The notes under the pieces were generated by a model. The model saw only the letters and a program-made list of their open reading frames with translations. It searched no databases and was not told where the DNA came from. A program made the position numbers and the translations under genes. Shown piece after piece: positions 17,034 through 26,836 of a stretch of 64,000 bases of DNA. This stretch comes from Bacteroidales bacterium (GTDB taxonomy: Bacteria > Bacteroidota > Bacteroidia > Bacteroidales > P3): assembly GCA_017480245.1 (NCBI GenBank), contig JAFVBA010000012.1:96562-160561 (forward strand), written 5' to 3'. Each line of letters starts with the position of its first letter. Position 1 is the stretch's first letter.

Positions 17034-20000
17034 TTATTTTCTTTCGCTGTTTGAATTTTCAAAATTACTAAAATAATCCGAAATCTTCGTTTTGTAATAA
17101 GGAGAATACATCGCAGGAATTTTTCTGAACAATTCAGTGTCCCTACTTTTCAATTTCTTAAATTCTTCAAACGCTGCATTGCCATTTTTCTGCTTATCAA
17201 CTCCCGTTTTGGACTCGCGCTTTTCTTCTTTGTCCTTTTTCATTTCGGCTTTTTCGCTTTCAAGCATACGGGTTAAGATTTGCTTTTGACGGTTAAGCGT
17301 TTGAGTGTTTATTCTCTTATTTACAATATCTTTTTCGGTATCTTCCATTTGTTTAATTGCCTTGTTCATATCTCCGGCTGCCTTTCCTCCGTCTTTTTTC
17401 AACTCGTTAAGATACTCTTGCATCATCTTTCGAATCATTTCTTGCTGTGCGGCGGCTTTAGCCAACCTTTCGTTGAGTTCTTTTCCCTCTCCGATTTGCT
17501 GTTTATTCTGATTACCGCGTTTTTCCAACTCTTTGCTCAAACGTTCTATCTCATTGTTCAACGCTTCCTGCAATTGACGCATATTTTTAGGGTCTTTACC
17601 CTGCTTACTTTGCGAAGGATTGTTGCATTGATTCTTCGCATTTTTGCTACTGCTCTTTTTGTTGCTGCGCATTTGCTGTTGCTGTTGGTTCATCTTGTCA
17701 AGACTTTCGGCAAGTAGTAACGCAAGATTGTTCATTGAGGACATGGAATACTGTTGTGAAGTTGCGGCTTGATTATTCTTATAATTATTATAGTAACTTT
17801 GGTTAAAATATAACAGAGAGGACAAAGTCTTTTCTATATTTTCGGAAACCTTGAACGTTTCATCGTTAATAGTTTTTGAAACCTGCGGTTGGCGTTTGCT
17901 AATGGCGTAAAGACTGTCCGAAATGGTCTGCATACTTTCTTTAACCGTGTTTTGCGAATTGATAATCTTCTGATAAGTCGGGTCAGTTACGGAAGTTTTT
18001 TGCGTAGAATAAATAAGGTCTTCCTGTTTTTTGGAAAGAGTAACCAAATTCTTCAATATCTGGCGCACATCTTCAATATCCTCAGCCAATTGTTCCTCTT
18101 GGCTTTCTTCCATTGCCTGTTCCATTTGCTGAGCCATCTCCTGCATTTGCTCTGATGCTTGTTTTTGATTTTCGGATGCTTTTTTGTTTTTGTTATTCTT
18201 CAGATTATCCTGCGCTTGTTTCTGTTGGGAACTGATTTGTTGCTCTTTTTGTTTGTCTTGTTTGAAATTGAACGGGTCTTGCAACTGATTGTCTTTCTCT
18301 TTGGTCTCATCCATCTTTTTTTGCAAGTCCTTAAATTCCTTGTTCAACTCTTCCTGACGGCGTTGTAAGTTCTCTTCGGAATCTTTCCTGTTTTTGGTGT
18401 CTTCAGATAACTGTTTTTGTTTTTCAGACAACTCTTTAAGTTTGTCAATACTCTCATTAATATCTTTTTCTACGTCCAAACGTTTGTAAAGTTCCAAATT
18501 CTTGTCCAGTTGTTTGGATATATCCTCGTTTTTCTTGGAAATATTCTTCAGTTGTTCGTTAATTTGGTCTTTATTGAGGTTTTTGTCCATCAGTTGTTCC
18601 ATTTGCTTTAGCAATTCTTCCAAATCCTTATTCTGAAGTTGCTTAAACAATTCTTCAATCAGCTTCTGCTTTTCCAAAAATTCCTCGTCAATATCTTTAT
18701 ATTTCTTTTCCAATAAAGAATTTTCCTCTATCTTCTTTTCTATTTCGTTTATCTTATCCTGAATCTCCTCTTGTTTTTGCTTCAATTGCTGTAAATCTTT
18801 CTCGTCTTGCCAAGAGAGTTCTTTCTTTTCGGTTAATTTCTTTGTCAAATCGTTTATTTCTTGTTGCAATTTGCGGATTTCGTCCAACGTTTTGTCTGCA
18901 CCTTTCTTTATGTCCTCACTGTTTTTACTCAACTTCTCATCTAACTGTTTTTCTGTCGGAATATCAACAGTAAATGTCTGCGATTTAGTGCTTTTTGCTC
19001 CATTTATAGCGTCATTATCCCACACTTCAAACCAATAATCCGCTTTATCACCTTGTTTGATACCGTATTCGCTCAAATTTTCTGCATGATAAAACTCCTG
19101 GGTACTCTCATTGTCGGTAACAGGTAACTTTTTAGTATAGATTTTTGCTTGATTGCTGTTTTGAGGAGTGATTTTCAAATGAAATTCCAACCTGGAAAAT
19201 CCGTAATCGTCCTTTATCTGACCACGGAAATAGATATTATCAACTATAAGAGTGTCCTTCTGCTCTATAACGGCGATAAACGGTTTTTCGTCAGCCACGG
19301 TATTGATATTAAACGCTATGCTGTCCGAAGAAACTGTGAATTCGTTCTGCGTTTTTATAACAACGGAAGTATTTTCCCTGTAAGTTGCAGGAACATTAAC
19401 CAATCCTTTTTTATCGGGAGTAAATTCAGTTGAAATAAAGTGCCACTTCAGTAAATTGTTTTCTGAAATCATTTTACTCTTTTCTGAAAACAATCCCATA
19501 GAATGCGATGTTATTAAAACCTTACTGCAATCTTTGGTTCTCAAATGCCAAATAACTTTAGTACCCTGCGGAACGGACAAATCGGTTACATTGTTTATCG
19601 TCTCGTTTTTAATATGTGTGTAAGCAGGATAAACAATCTCCGCACTTAAATCAGTAAGTATCGGTTTTGGATTGACTGTTATTTGATAGATTTTGCTATA
19701 TACGTCAGCCGCTTCAAATTGTACGGGAATGGTTTTCTGAATCTGTGAGATAATATAAGAAAAATGCGTTTTATCTTTCTTTTTCATCTCAAAGGTTTGT
19801 CCGTTTATCACGGCATTGACCCTTTCGGGAAGAATATCTCCTTTAACCGTTACTTCTATTTCATAATCGCTTTGTTGGACTGCCGTCAAAGGTGAAGTGA
19901 TTTCAAAAGAAAACGGCGCAGGTTTCTCATAAAATGTATTGTGGTTAATATAGCGTTTGCTTGGTTCGGAAAACAATTTCGGAAATGCGAATGCCAAAAC

Positions 20001-20492
20001 AATGACTATTGCAACCACACCGATAAGATATTTTGAAAATTTCTTTGTCTGCGTTGTATCAACAGCTTTTTGGAAAGGTATCGGACTTAATTGGGCAGTC
20101 TTTTGCTCAATTGCGGCAGAAAGTAATTCGTTTTCCTGATTTTTGGCAATGTCTTGCAATTGCAAAAGATTTAAAAGTTTATCCTGTATAGTTGAAAAGT
20201 GATTTCCGATTATTGAGGCGGCTTGCTCATACGTTAAAGTCTTACCTATTTTAAATAATTTGAATAACGGTCTTATTATCCACACACAACCAACCGCCAA
20301 AGTCAGCAAAATGTATGCATAAAACACAATTGTGCGGAATAAAACCGAAGTCCAACCGAAATATTCTATCAAATTAAGGGCTACAAAGAAGAGAATAAGT
20401 AATAAAAGTGCATAAACGATGCCTTTAACCACAAGATTCTTGTAGTATTTTCTTATAAAAGCATTCAGTTTTTCCGTTATTTTGTTCTGCAT
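17034..20492 (-). CDS. DUF4175-type large membrane protein with long coiled coil
   Basis: This 1152-residue protein has two membrane helices near residues 22-45 and 50-75 and a third near 150-170, followed by a beta-rich periplasmic region (about 190-500). A very long Gln/Lys/Glu-rich coiled coil spans about 505-1110, broken by a Gln-rich stretch. This layout matches the DUF4175 family common in Bacteroidota, whose function is not established. At about residues 328-353 it contains peptide encoded by repeat copy C (19432-19517), read in frame; homologues would be expected to lack this segment. It follows atpB by 41 bp and precedes the HATPase-like gene by 16 bp. Confidence 0.8.
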   Translation of the reverse strand: MQNKITEKLNAFIRKYYKNLVVKGIVYALLLLILFFVALNLIEYFGWTSVLFRTIVFYAYILLTLAVGCVWIIRPLFKLFKIGKTLTYEQAASIIGNHFSTIQDKLLNLLQLQDIAKNQENELLSAAIEQKTAQLSPIPFQKAVDTTQTKKFSKYLIGVVAIVIVLAFAFPKLFSEPSKRYINHNTFYEKPAPFSFEITSPLTAVQQSDYEIEVTVKGDILPERVNAVINGQTFEMKKKDKTHFSYIISQIQKTIPVQFEAADVYSKIYQITVNPKPILTDLSAEIVYPAYTHIKNETINNVTDLSVPQGTKVIWHLRTKDCSKVLITSHSMGLFSEKSKMISENNLLKWHFISTEFTPDKKGLVNVPATYRENTSVVIKTQNEFTVSSDSIAFNINTVADEKPFIAVIEQKDTLIVDNIYFRGQIKDDYGFSRLEFHLKITPQNSNQAKIYTKKLPVTDNESTQEFYHAENLSEYGIKQGDKADYWFEVWDNDAINGAKSTKSQTFTVDIPTEKQLDEKLSKNSEDIKKGADKTLDEIRKLQQEINDLTKKLTEKKELSWQDEKDLQQLKQKQEEIQDKINEIEKKIEENSLLEKKYKDIDEEFLEKQKLIEELFKQLQNKDLEELLKQMEQLMDKNLNKDQINEQLKNISKKNEDISKQLDKNLELYKRLDVEKDINESIDKLKELSEKQKQLSEDTKNRKDSEENLQRRQEELNKEFKDLQKKMDETKEKDNQLQDPFNFKQDKQKEQQISSQQKQAQDNLKNNKNKKASENQKQASEQMQEMAQQMEQAMEESQEEQLAEDIEDVRQILKNLVTLSKKQEDLIYSTQKTSVTDPTYQKIINSQNTVKESMQTISDSLYAISKRQPQVSKTINDETFKVSENIEKTLSSLLYFNQSYYNNYKNNQAATSQQYSMSSMNNLALLLAESLDKMNQQQQQMRSNKKSSSKNAKNQCNNPSQSKQGKDPKNMRQLQEALNNEIERLSKELEKRGNQNKQQIGEGKELNERLAKAAAQQEMIRKMMQEYLNELKKDGGKAAGDMNKAIKQMEDTEKDIVNKRINTQTLNRQKQILTRMLESEKAEMKKDKEEKRESKTGVDKQKNGNAAFEEFKKLKSRDTELFRKIPAMYSPYYKTKISDYFSNFENSNSERK
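19432..19517. repeat. 86-bp palindromic element, copy C (inside the DUF4175 gene)
   Basis: The first ~63 bases align without gaps to copies A and B (AAATAAAGTGCC at the start, then ATTTTACTCTTTTCTGAAAA), while the right terminal arm is eroded. It is read on the minus strand as GLFSEKSKMISENNLLKWHF, without stops. Total identity to copy A is about 62 of 86 by hand count. Confidence 0.8.
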
Positions 20493-20533
20493 CCTAATCC
20501 CTAAACTATGAACATTAAACTTTAAACCTTAAA

Positions 20534-21610
20534 CTAATGTTTCACTCTTGCCATTCCGATATATATTGCCGAAAGCAGTGTAAAGACGTAAGCCTGAATG
20601 AAAGCCACCAGCATTTCTATTAACATCATAAAAACGCTGAATATTAACGGTATTATACTTGTCGAATACCCTAAAACAATACTCTTACTTCCGAAGATAA
20701 ATATAATACACACCAAAGACAACATAATAACGTGGCCTGCGGTTATGTTAGCGAAAAGTCGGACTGTTAAAGAAAACGGTTTGGTGAATATTTCTATAAA
20801 CTCCAAGGCTGGCATCAACGGAATAGGAAGTTTCAACCAAGTAGGTACATCGGGATTGAAAGTGTGTTTCCAGAAAGTTTTGGTAGTGGATACTTGAGTT
20901 ATAACAAAGGTAAATAAAGCCAAAGTAAGCGTCACTGCAATGTTGCCCGTAATATTCGCTCCTCCAGGGAAGAATGGCAACAAACCCATAATGTTACATA
21001 AAAAGATAAAGGTGAATACGCTTAAAAGGTAGTTCATATACTTTAAATAAGCCCCCTCTCCTATTGACGGAACGGCAATGTCTTTTGTTATGAAATCAAC
21101 AAGAAATTCGGTCAAAGTCTGTACGCCTTTAGGTGCTTTGCCTTCGCGCTTTTTGGATTGTTTTGCAGAAGAAAGGACGATACAAACTATTATTGCCGCA
21201 ACGATAAATATTCCCAGCACATTTTTAGTAACAGAAAAATCCAAAGGTTGCTTTCCTGTGTATTTGCCTTCGGAATCTACGCATATTATTTTGCCTGACA
21301 AATCCTTACCGTCTGCTTCCGTACCGATTTTAAAGCCTTTGTAAGCGCTGTGTCCGTGATTGAATTTTGAAGACATAAAACAAGTTAGTTTGCCTTCGTT
21401 AATCAGTATAACAGGCAACGGAATAGACACTTCGGTTTCTCTCCAAGTGAGAATATGCCACGAATGTTCGTCTCCCAAATGCTCCATTATTACATCACCT
21501 GCATTGAAAGATTCTTTCTTTTCAGTATTCTGCGTATCGTTTGAGGCATTTAAATCAGTGTAACCCAATGTCAATACAGTTGTTATCAATATCAAAAATA
21601 TCTTTTTCAT
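20534..21610 (-). CDS. atpB: ATP synthase F0 subunit a, Bacteroidota type
   Basis: Subunit a forms the proton half-channels next to the c-ring. The 358-residue length reflects the long periplasmic N-terminal region with signal peptide (MKKIFLILITTVLTLGYTDL) usual in Bacteroidota. The essential channel Arg is in KPFSLTVRLFANITAGHV near residue 288, and AFIQAYVFTLLSAIYIGMA is the last helix. The rest of the ATP synthase operon (atpE, F, H, A, G) is not next to it: downstream lies a DUF4175 gene and upstream gapA. A promoter-like element at 21642-21672 suggests its own transcription. Confidence 0.94.
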   Translation of the reverse strand: MKKIFLILITTVLTLGYTDLNASNDTQNTEKKESFNAGDVIMEHLGDEHSWHILTWRETEVSIPLPVILINEGKLTCFMSSKFNHGHSAYKGFKIGTEADGKDLSGKIICVDSEGKYTGKQPLDFSVTKNVLGIFIVAAIIVCIVLSSAKQSKKREGKAPKGVQTLTEFLVDFITKDIAVPSIGEGAYLKYMNYLLSVFTFIFLCNIMGLLPFFPGGANITGNIAVTLTLALFTFVITQVSTTKTFWKHTFNPDVPTWLKLPIPLMPALEFIEIFTKPFSLTVRLFANITAGHVIMLSLVCIIFIFGSKSIVLGYSTSIIPLIFSVFMMLIEMLVAFIQAYVFTLLSAIYIGMARVKH

Positions 21611-21641
21611 ATTTATTTCAACGCTGTCAAAATTGAAAATA

Positions 21642-21672
21642 CAAAGTTATGAAAATTTCACCATACCGCAAT
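21642..21672 (-). promoter_or_regulatory. Promoter for atpB
   Basis: On the minus strand TAACTTTG (21642-21649) matches TAnnTTTG, and ATTG sits 19 bases further upstream in place of TTTG. It lies about 30 bp before the ATG. Confidence 0.5.
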
Positions 21673-21807
21673 AATTTTTCTCCGCTTTTTATTCAACTAT
21701 ATTTCTCTAACCGCCATTTTACTTCTGTTTAATTGCAACTATATTTGCGAACTAATGAAACAAAATCGTAAAATAAAATCTCAATTCAATGAAGTTTCTC
21801 ATCAATA

Positions 21808-21849
21808 AAATAAAGTCCCATCTTATTTCTATAAGACGAGACCTTATTA
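21808..21849 (-). terminator. Terminator of gapA
   Basis: On the minus strand an 18-bp imperfect stem (AATAAGGTCTCGTCTTAT pairing with ATAAGATGGGACTTTATT, with G-T pairs) is followed by TTTATTG. It lies 35 bp after the gapA stop. Confidence 0.7.
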
Positions 21850-21883
21850 AAATCAATTGCTGAAATGCAATTATTTTTCTTTA

Positions 21884-22970
<1,087 letters not shown>

Positions 22971-22976
22971 GAATAA

Positions 22977-24185
22977 TCAGAAGTTTTTTTCTATTGCATT
23001 CCACAAAGCATTATACAACAAATCGCCCTTCAATTGATAACCTTTTACCGTCAAATGTACTTTATCACTTTGCATTAATGAATTTTGGAAAAGTTTATTG
23101 CTGCTGTTTTTACCGCCAAGTACAGAATACATATCCAAATAAGCACAGCCTGTTTTTTGTGCGGTATTGCGGATAATCTCTACTGTTCTCTCCTGACGGG
23201 GATTAATTCTGCGTTTGTGATGCCAACACTCTACGGAGGAGATTAGCAGTATAGGTATATTCGTTTGTACATTCTTTATTCTATTTACAAGATTTGTCAG
23301 ATTGTCTTCAAAAGTGTTTTCACCGCCGGGCTCATACGTATCATTAGTTCCCAATGACACAATTATTAAATCAAAATCCATGGCCGAAAGTTCTGAGGTA
23401 AATCTCTCTGCATTAAGATATGACAAAGCCGATGCACCGTTAGTTCCCGTAACATTATAAACCACTCCTGCGTCTGCATTATCAAAATAAAAACCATAAA
23501 GATAAAACGTGCTGTTGTCTGTTTTGGTTACCGTGATTTTAATATCCGTCAAATAATCTGCAAATACGAATTCCGTATAACCTTTATCTTTGTTACGGAT
23601 TTTTTGATATGCCGTTTCAATATCCGATATTACGATATTATCTTCTTCTTTCAATTCGGAATGATAGATACGCATCCTGTTGAAATCATATTTTATGTAA
23701 TTTTTATTATTCACGCTTAAATTGATTGTGCTGCTTTGTGAGGTAGTATAGGCAGTTGTTCCCCAAAGACCTAAATTTGCATTATCCGAGTGTGAAAGAA
23801 TATTGACCGAATGCCAATCTGAAGAGAAGTTTATCTTATAAGAATCGGGCGAACCCTTAACAAACGGCGTAATCATTCCTCTTGAGCCTTCCAAACCCGA
23901 AAGAAAACTTTGGAAATTCTTACGTGCTTGTCCTGTATATAAATCTGCTTGCAAGTGAGAGTCTCCTATGTGCAGTATTTTGACTTGTCCTTTTCCCGTT
24001 TGTATCATTTTGGAAAATTTCTTGGACAATTGTTGAAATTGTTTCTCACTTTGCGAAAATAAAACCAAAGTATCCGCCTTTGTATTCAAAAAAGAATACG
24101 AAGTGATGGGTACAGGTTGGCATTTTGTCTGAAAACAAAATAAGAAAAGCAGTATATATAATATGTATATGCGTTTCAATTGCAC
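22977..24185 (-). CDS. SGNH/GDSL-type hydrolase, exported
   Basis: The ~402-residue protein has an N-terminal signal peptide (ILYILLFLFCFQTKCQ) and an SGNH hydrolase fold. Block I is HIGDSHLQAD near residue 72 with the catalytic Ser, SLGTNDTYEPGG near 283 carries the Gly/Asn block, and SDKVHLTVKGY near 378 holds the catalytic Asp-x-x-His. Long inserts between blocks are typical of Bacteroidota cell-wall or glycan acetylesterases, but the substrate is unknown. The start is unusual: no ATG is available, and GTG (24185) or TTG (24179) must be used, 7 bp after the stop of the ABC ATPase gene, which implies translational coupling. Confidence 0.8.
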   Translation of the reverse strand: MQLKRIYILYILLFLFCFQTKCQPVPITSYSFLNTKADTLVLFSQSEKQFQQLSKKFSKMIQTGKGQVKILHIGDSHLQADLYTGQARKNFQSFLSGLEGSRGMITPFVKGSPDSYKINFSSDWHSVNILSHSDNANLGLWGTTAYTTSQSSTINLSVNNKNYIKYDFNRMRIYHSELKEEDNIVISDIETAYQKIRNKDKGYTEFVFADYLTDIKITVTKTDNSTFYLYGFYFDNADAGVVYNVTGTNGASALSYLNAERFTSELSAMDFDLIIVSLGTNDTYEPGGENTFEDNLTNLVNRIKNVQTNIPILLISSVECWHHKRRINPRQERTVEIIRNTAQKTGCAYLDMYSVLGGKNSSNKLFQNSLMQSDKVHLTVKGYQLKGDLLYNALWNAIEKNF

Positions 24186-24192
24186 CGAAATA

Positions 24193-24903
24193 TTATTGCA
24201 TCAAAGTTATTTGTCTGAAAGTTTTCTCTAATGAGCCTCCCGAAGCAAGATGTTCCACTGTGTCGTCAGCAACAAGGCGTCCGTTATTGATGATTACCGC
24301 TCTAGTGCAAACGGCTTCAACTTCCTGCATAATGTGAGTGGATAACAAGACGGTCTTCTCCTCTCCCATTTGTTTTATTATCTGACGGATTTCTACCAAT
24401 TGGTTAGGGTCTAAGCCTGTTGTAGGTTCGTCCAGAATCAAAACCTTAGGATTGTGAATCATTGCCTGAGCAAGTCCTACTCTTTGGCGGTAACCTTTTG
24501 ACAAAGCACCTATTTTCTTATTTACTTCCTTTGTTAAACCTACCAACTCCACCATTCGTTCCACTCTTTGCTTTTTTTCTTTGCCCTTGATGTGATGCAA
24601 TCCTGCTATAAACTCCAAAGATTCCCTTACATACAAGTCTAAATAAAGCGGATTCTGCTCAGGAAGATAACCGATTAAGGAACGGATTTGCATAGGCTGT
24701 TCAAAGATGTCAAAACCGCACACTTTAACCTCTCCCGATGTAGGAGGAATAAAGCAAGTTATGATTTTCATCATCGTACTCTTGCCTGCACCGTTAGGAC
24801 CTAACAATCCGACAATTTCACCCTGTGAAGCAGTCAAAGAAACATCGTTTAATGCCTTTTGACTGCCGTATATTTTAGTCAGATTTTTTATTTCAATTGT
24901 CAT
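24193..24903 (-). CDS. GldA-like ABC transporter ATP-binding protein (short)
   Basis: This cytoplasmic ATPase of an ABC-2-type exporter has all motifs intact: GPNGAGKST near residue 37, IGYLPEQNPLYLDL, the signature LSKGYRQRVGLAQAM and VLILDEPTTGLDPNQL. It resembles GldA of the gliding-motility transporter. However, at 236 residues it lacks the extra C-terminal ~60 residues usual for GldA, going directly to SLEKTFRQITL. No ABC-2 permease gene lies next to it. It is divergently placed from the 24982 gene and is followed closely by the SGNH hydrolase gene. Confidence 0.8.
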   Translation of the reverse strand: MTIEIKNLTKIYGSQKALNDVSLTASQGEIVGLLGPNGAGKSTMMKIITCFIPPTSGEVKVCGFDIFEQPMQIRSLIGYLPEQNPLYLDLYVRESLEFIAGLHHIKGKEKKQRVERMVELVGLTKEVNKKIGALSKGYRQRVGLAQAMIHNPKVLILDEPTTGLDPNQLVEIRQIIKQMGEEKTVLLSTHIMQEVEAVCTRAVIINNGRLVADDTVEHLASGGSLEKTFRQITLMQ

Positions 24904-24981
24904 TTTTCTTATCTGTTTTAACCAAATTGAGTGCGAAATTACGGAAAATTCCTTATTTTTGCCGAAAATTTAGGAAATAAA

Positions 24982-25869
24982 ATGAAAATTGAGGTAAAAC
25001 AGGATGCGAAATTACTGGATTTTGTATTGAATTACTTTCCCGAAGTATCGGTAACAAAAGCCAAGAAAATGATTCTTTACAATTGTTTCTCAATGCAAGG
25101 AGCGAGTTTAAAGAGTTTTGAATTTATTTTACACAAAGGCGACACTATTGAATATCAAAAGTACAGTGGCGGGCAGCATATAGCAAAAGAAAAAAGAGAT
25201 ATTGCAATTATATATGAAGACAGGGATATTATAATTGTCAATAAGCTATCCGGGCAAAGTGTTACGCAATATAAAGACAAGAAAGAGGATACTTTGCTAA
25301 GTATGACCAAAAGTTATTTGAAAAAGAAGTATCACCGCAACGACTTGTTCGTAGTTTTTGCTCCGCAGACCGAAGAAAGCGGAATTGTTCTGTTTGCTAA
25401 AAACCGTCTGGTGCTGAATTGGTTGAATAACCAGGCGGAAAGTTTCAAATTCAACATATCTGCCGTTGTGGAAAACACATTAAAACATAAGAATGATAAG
25501 ATTCGTTTCAATGTTGTCAATAATAACGGTATTTATTCCATAGCAGACAAAGACGATAAGGCATCGCAGGAAGTTTTTTTGCAATACACTACCGTTGAAG
25601 ACTTGAGTATGGGAGATGAAGACTATTTTCAAATCAATATAACCCAAACGGGCGACAAACCGTACTTAAATCGTTTTCTTTTGTCGCAAATCGGCAATCC
25701 TGTATATGGAGATAATGCCTTTCATAAGCAAAAACAAGGAAATAAAATCTTAAGATATTGCGTTTATGGAATGGAGTTGTTGCGCCCGAGTACAAATAAA
25801 AAATTGAGAATTGAGACAACACTGCCGAGAAATTTCGACTCAATAGCTTTACCGGCCAATAAAAAATAA
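24982..25869 (+). CDS. RluA-family pseudouridine synthase homologue lacking the catalytic Asp
   Basis: The start at ATG 24982 (MKIEVKQDAKLLD) replaces an upstream GTG frame. An S4-like N-terminal domain (residues 8-65, VTKAKKMILYNCF) is followed by a synthase-like fold. IIYEDRDIIIVNKLSGQSV matches the first catalytic-domain strand. The active-site motif, normally HRLDxxTSGxxLFAK, reads FAPQTEESGIVLFAK, with Gln at the catalytic Asp position. The usual GRTHQIRVHL is replaced by GDKPYLNRFLLSQIGNPVYG. The enzyme is therefore predicted inactive; it may bind RNA only. The frame itself is intact, which argues for retained function. Confidence 0.78.
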   Translation: MKIEVKQDAKLLDFVLNYFPEVSVTKAKKMILYNCFSMQGASLKSFEFILHKGDTIEYQKYSGGQHIAKEKRDIAIIYEDRDIIIVNKLSGQSVTQYKDKKEDTLLSMTKSYLKKKYHRNDLFVVFAPQTEESGIVLFAKNRLVLNWLNNQAESFKFNISAVVENTLKHKNDKIRFNVVNNNGIYSIADKDDKASQEVFLQYTTVEDLSMGDEDYFQINITQTGDKPYLNRFLLSQIGNPVYGDNAFHKQKQGNKILRYCVYGMELLRPSTNKKLRIETTLPRNFDSIALPANKK

Positions 25870-25897
25870 ACAGTAAATAAATAAAAATACAGATAAA

Positions 25898-26833
25898 ATG
25901 AACGATAACCTTAATAACTTAAAATCAAAAACCGAAGAAGCATTGCAGCAACTTTTCGTTTGTTTGCAGGAAAATCAAACGTGCAATGAAATTCTTAAAT
26001 TAGAGGAAAAAATAGATTTGTTATTGCAAAATACTAACGAAATCCTGCGTCAAAACAAAGAGATAATATCTCTGACTAACGAGGTTTTGAATAACCAAAA
26101 TAAAGTGCCGTTTTACGAAACTAATTTCAAAAAAGAATCTACTGATTTCAAAAAAGATTTTACTGAAACGCCACCTTATTTTGAGGAAAAGCAAACAAAA
26201 GAAAATGAATCTGTTACCAAAGAATCAGAAGAGGTAAAGAAAGAAGAAGAAACTAAGAAAGAAGAAAGCGTTTCTTTGGAACAGCAGATAGTTCAGACGC
26301 AAAAAGAAATAGAAGAGTTGCAAAGACAACGGGAAGAAGCCCAAAAGGCAGAACTAACTGTTGAAGAAGAACCGAAAGAAGAAGAGAAACCTCAAGAGCA
26401 GCAAAAGACATCTTCCGTTTTGGAGTTTCTGCACAAAAGAGTTATCAAAGACAAAACTACAGAAGACATAAAAGAACAGCAAAACGAAGAATCACCACAA
26501 CCGTCTGCCATAAGAAACTTAACAGAACAGATAAAAGCGGAAGCAAAACAGTCTTCGGAGAAAAAACCGCGCTCAATAGCCGAGCAGTTTGAGGACAGAA
26601 CGAACAAAGATTTGCTTTCGGCAATAGGAGTAAGCGAAAAGTTTATGTTTATCAATGATTTGTTTTCTGGAAGTATAAAAGACTACACAGAATTTATCAA
26701 TGATTTGAACTCAAAGGCGGATTTGCAGACATCTTTATCACAAATGGAAATGATGCAAAAACAAAAAAAATGGGCTAAAACATCATTAGCTTATACGACA
26801 TTGGAAAATATAATAACAAAAAGATTTGAATAA
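25898..26833 (+). CDS. Charged coiled-coil protein with conserved C-terminal domain, unknown function
   Basis: This 311-residue protein has no signal peptide. It has an N-terminal helical region (residues 1-70), a low-complexity Glu/Lys/Gln-rich middle (80-190) and a C-terminal domain (about 225-311, SIAEQFEDRTNKDLLSAIG, then FMFINDLFSGSIKDYTEFI). A similar C-terminal domain occurs in Bacteroidota hypothetical proteins. Residues 67-95 are encoded by repeat copy D (26097-26182) and read through it in frame. It lies 4 bp upstream of gmk and 29 bp after the pseudouridine-synthase homologue, so all are probably one operon. No function is assigned. Confidence 0.7.
   Translation: MNDNLNNLKSKTEEALQQLFVCLQENQTCNEILKLEEKIDLLLQNTNEILRQNKEIISLTNEVLNNQNKVPFYETNFKKESTDFKKDFTETPPYFEEKQTKENESVTKESEEVKKEEETKKEESVSLEQQIVQTQKEIEELQRQREEAQKAELTVEEEPKEEEKPQEQQKTSSVLEFLHKRVIKDKTTEDIKEQQNEESPQPSAIRNLTEQIKAEAKQSSEKKPRSIAEQFEDRTNKDLLSAIGVSEKFMFINDLFSGSIKDYTEFINDLNSKADLQTSLSQMEMMQKQKKWAKTSLAYTTLENIITKRFE
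26097..26182. repeat. 86-bp palindromic element, copy D (inside the coiled-coil gene)
   Basis: Exactly 86 bp, it aligns gap-free to copy A (about 67 of 86 identical): it starts AAAATAAAGTGCC and ends CTTATTTT. It is read on the plus strand as NKVPFYETNFKKESTDFKKD and onward, with no stop. The middle shows a doubled ATTTCAAAAAAGA..CTACT unit. Confidence 0.82.
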
Positions 26834-26836
26834 ACG

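Noticed and set aside
17280-17717. Leu/Phe-rich plus-strand frame that looks like a membrane protein
   Set aside because: It is the antisense of the Gln/Lys/Glu coiled coil of the DUF4175 gene; such codons read as Leu/Phe on the other strand.
21808-21849. Possible fifth, shortened copy of the 86-bp element
   Set aside because: It begins AAAATAAAGTCCC and ends ACCTTATT like the element, but it lacks the ATTTTACT core and fits a simple gapA terminator.
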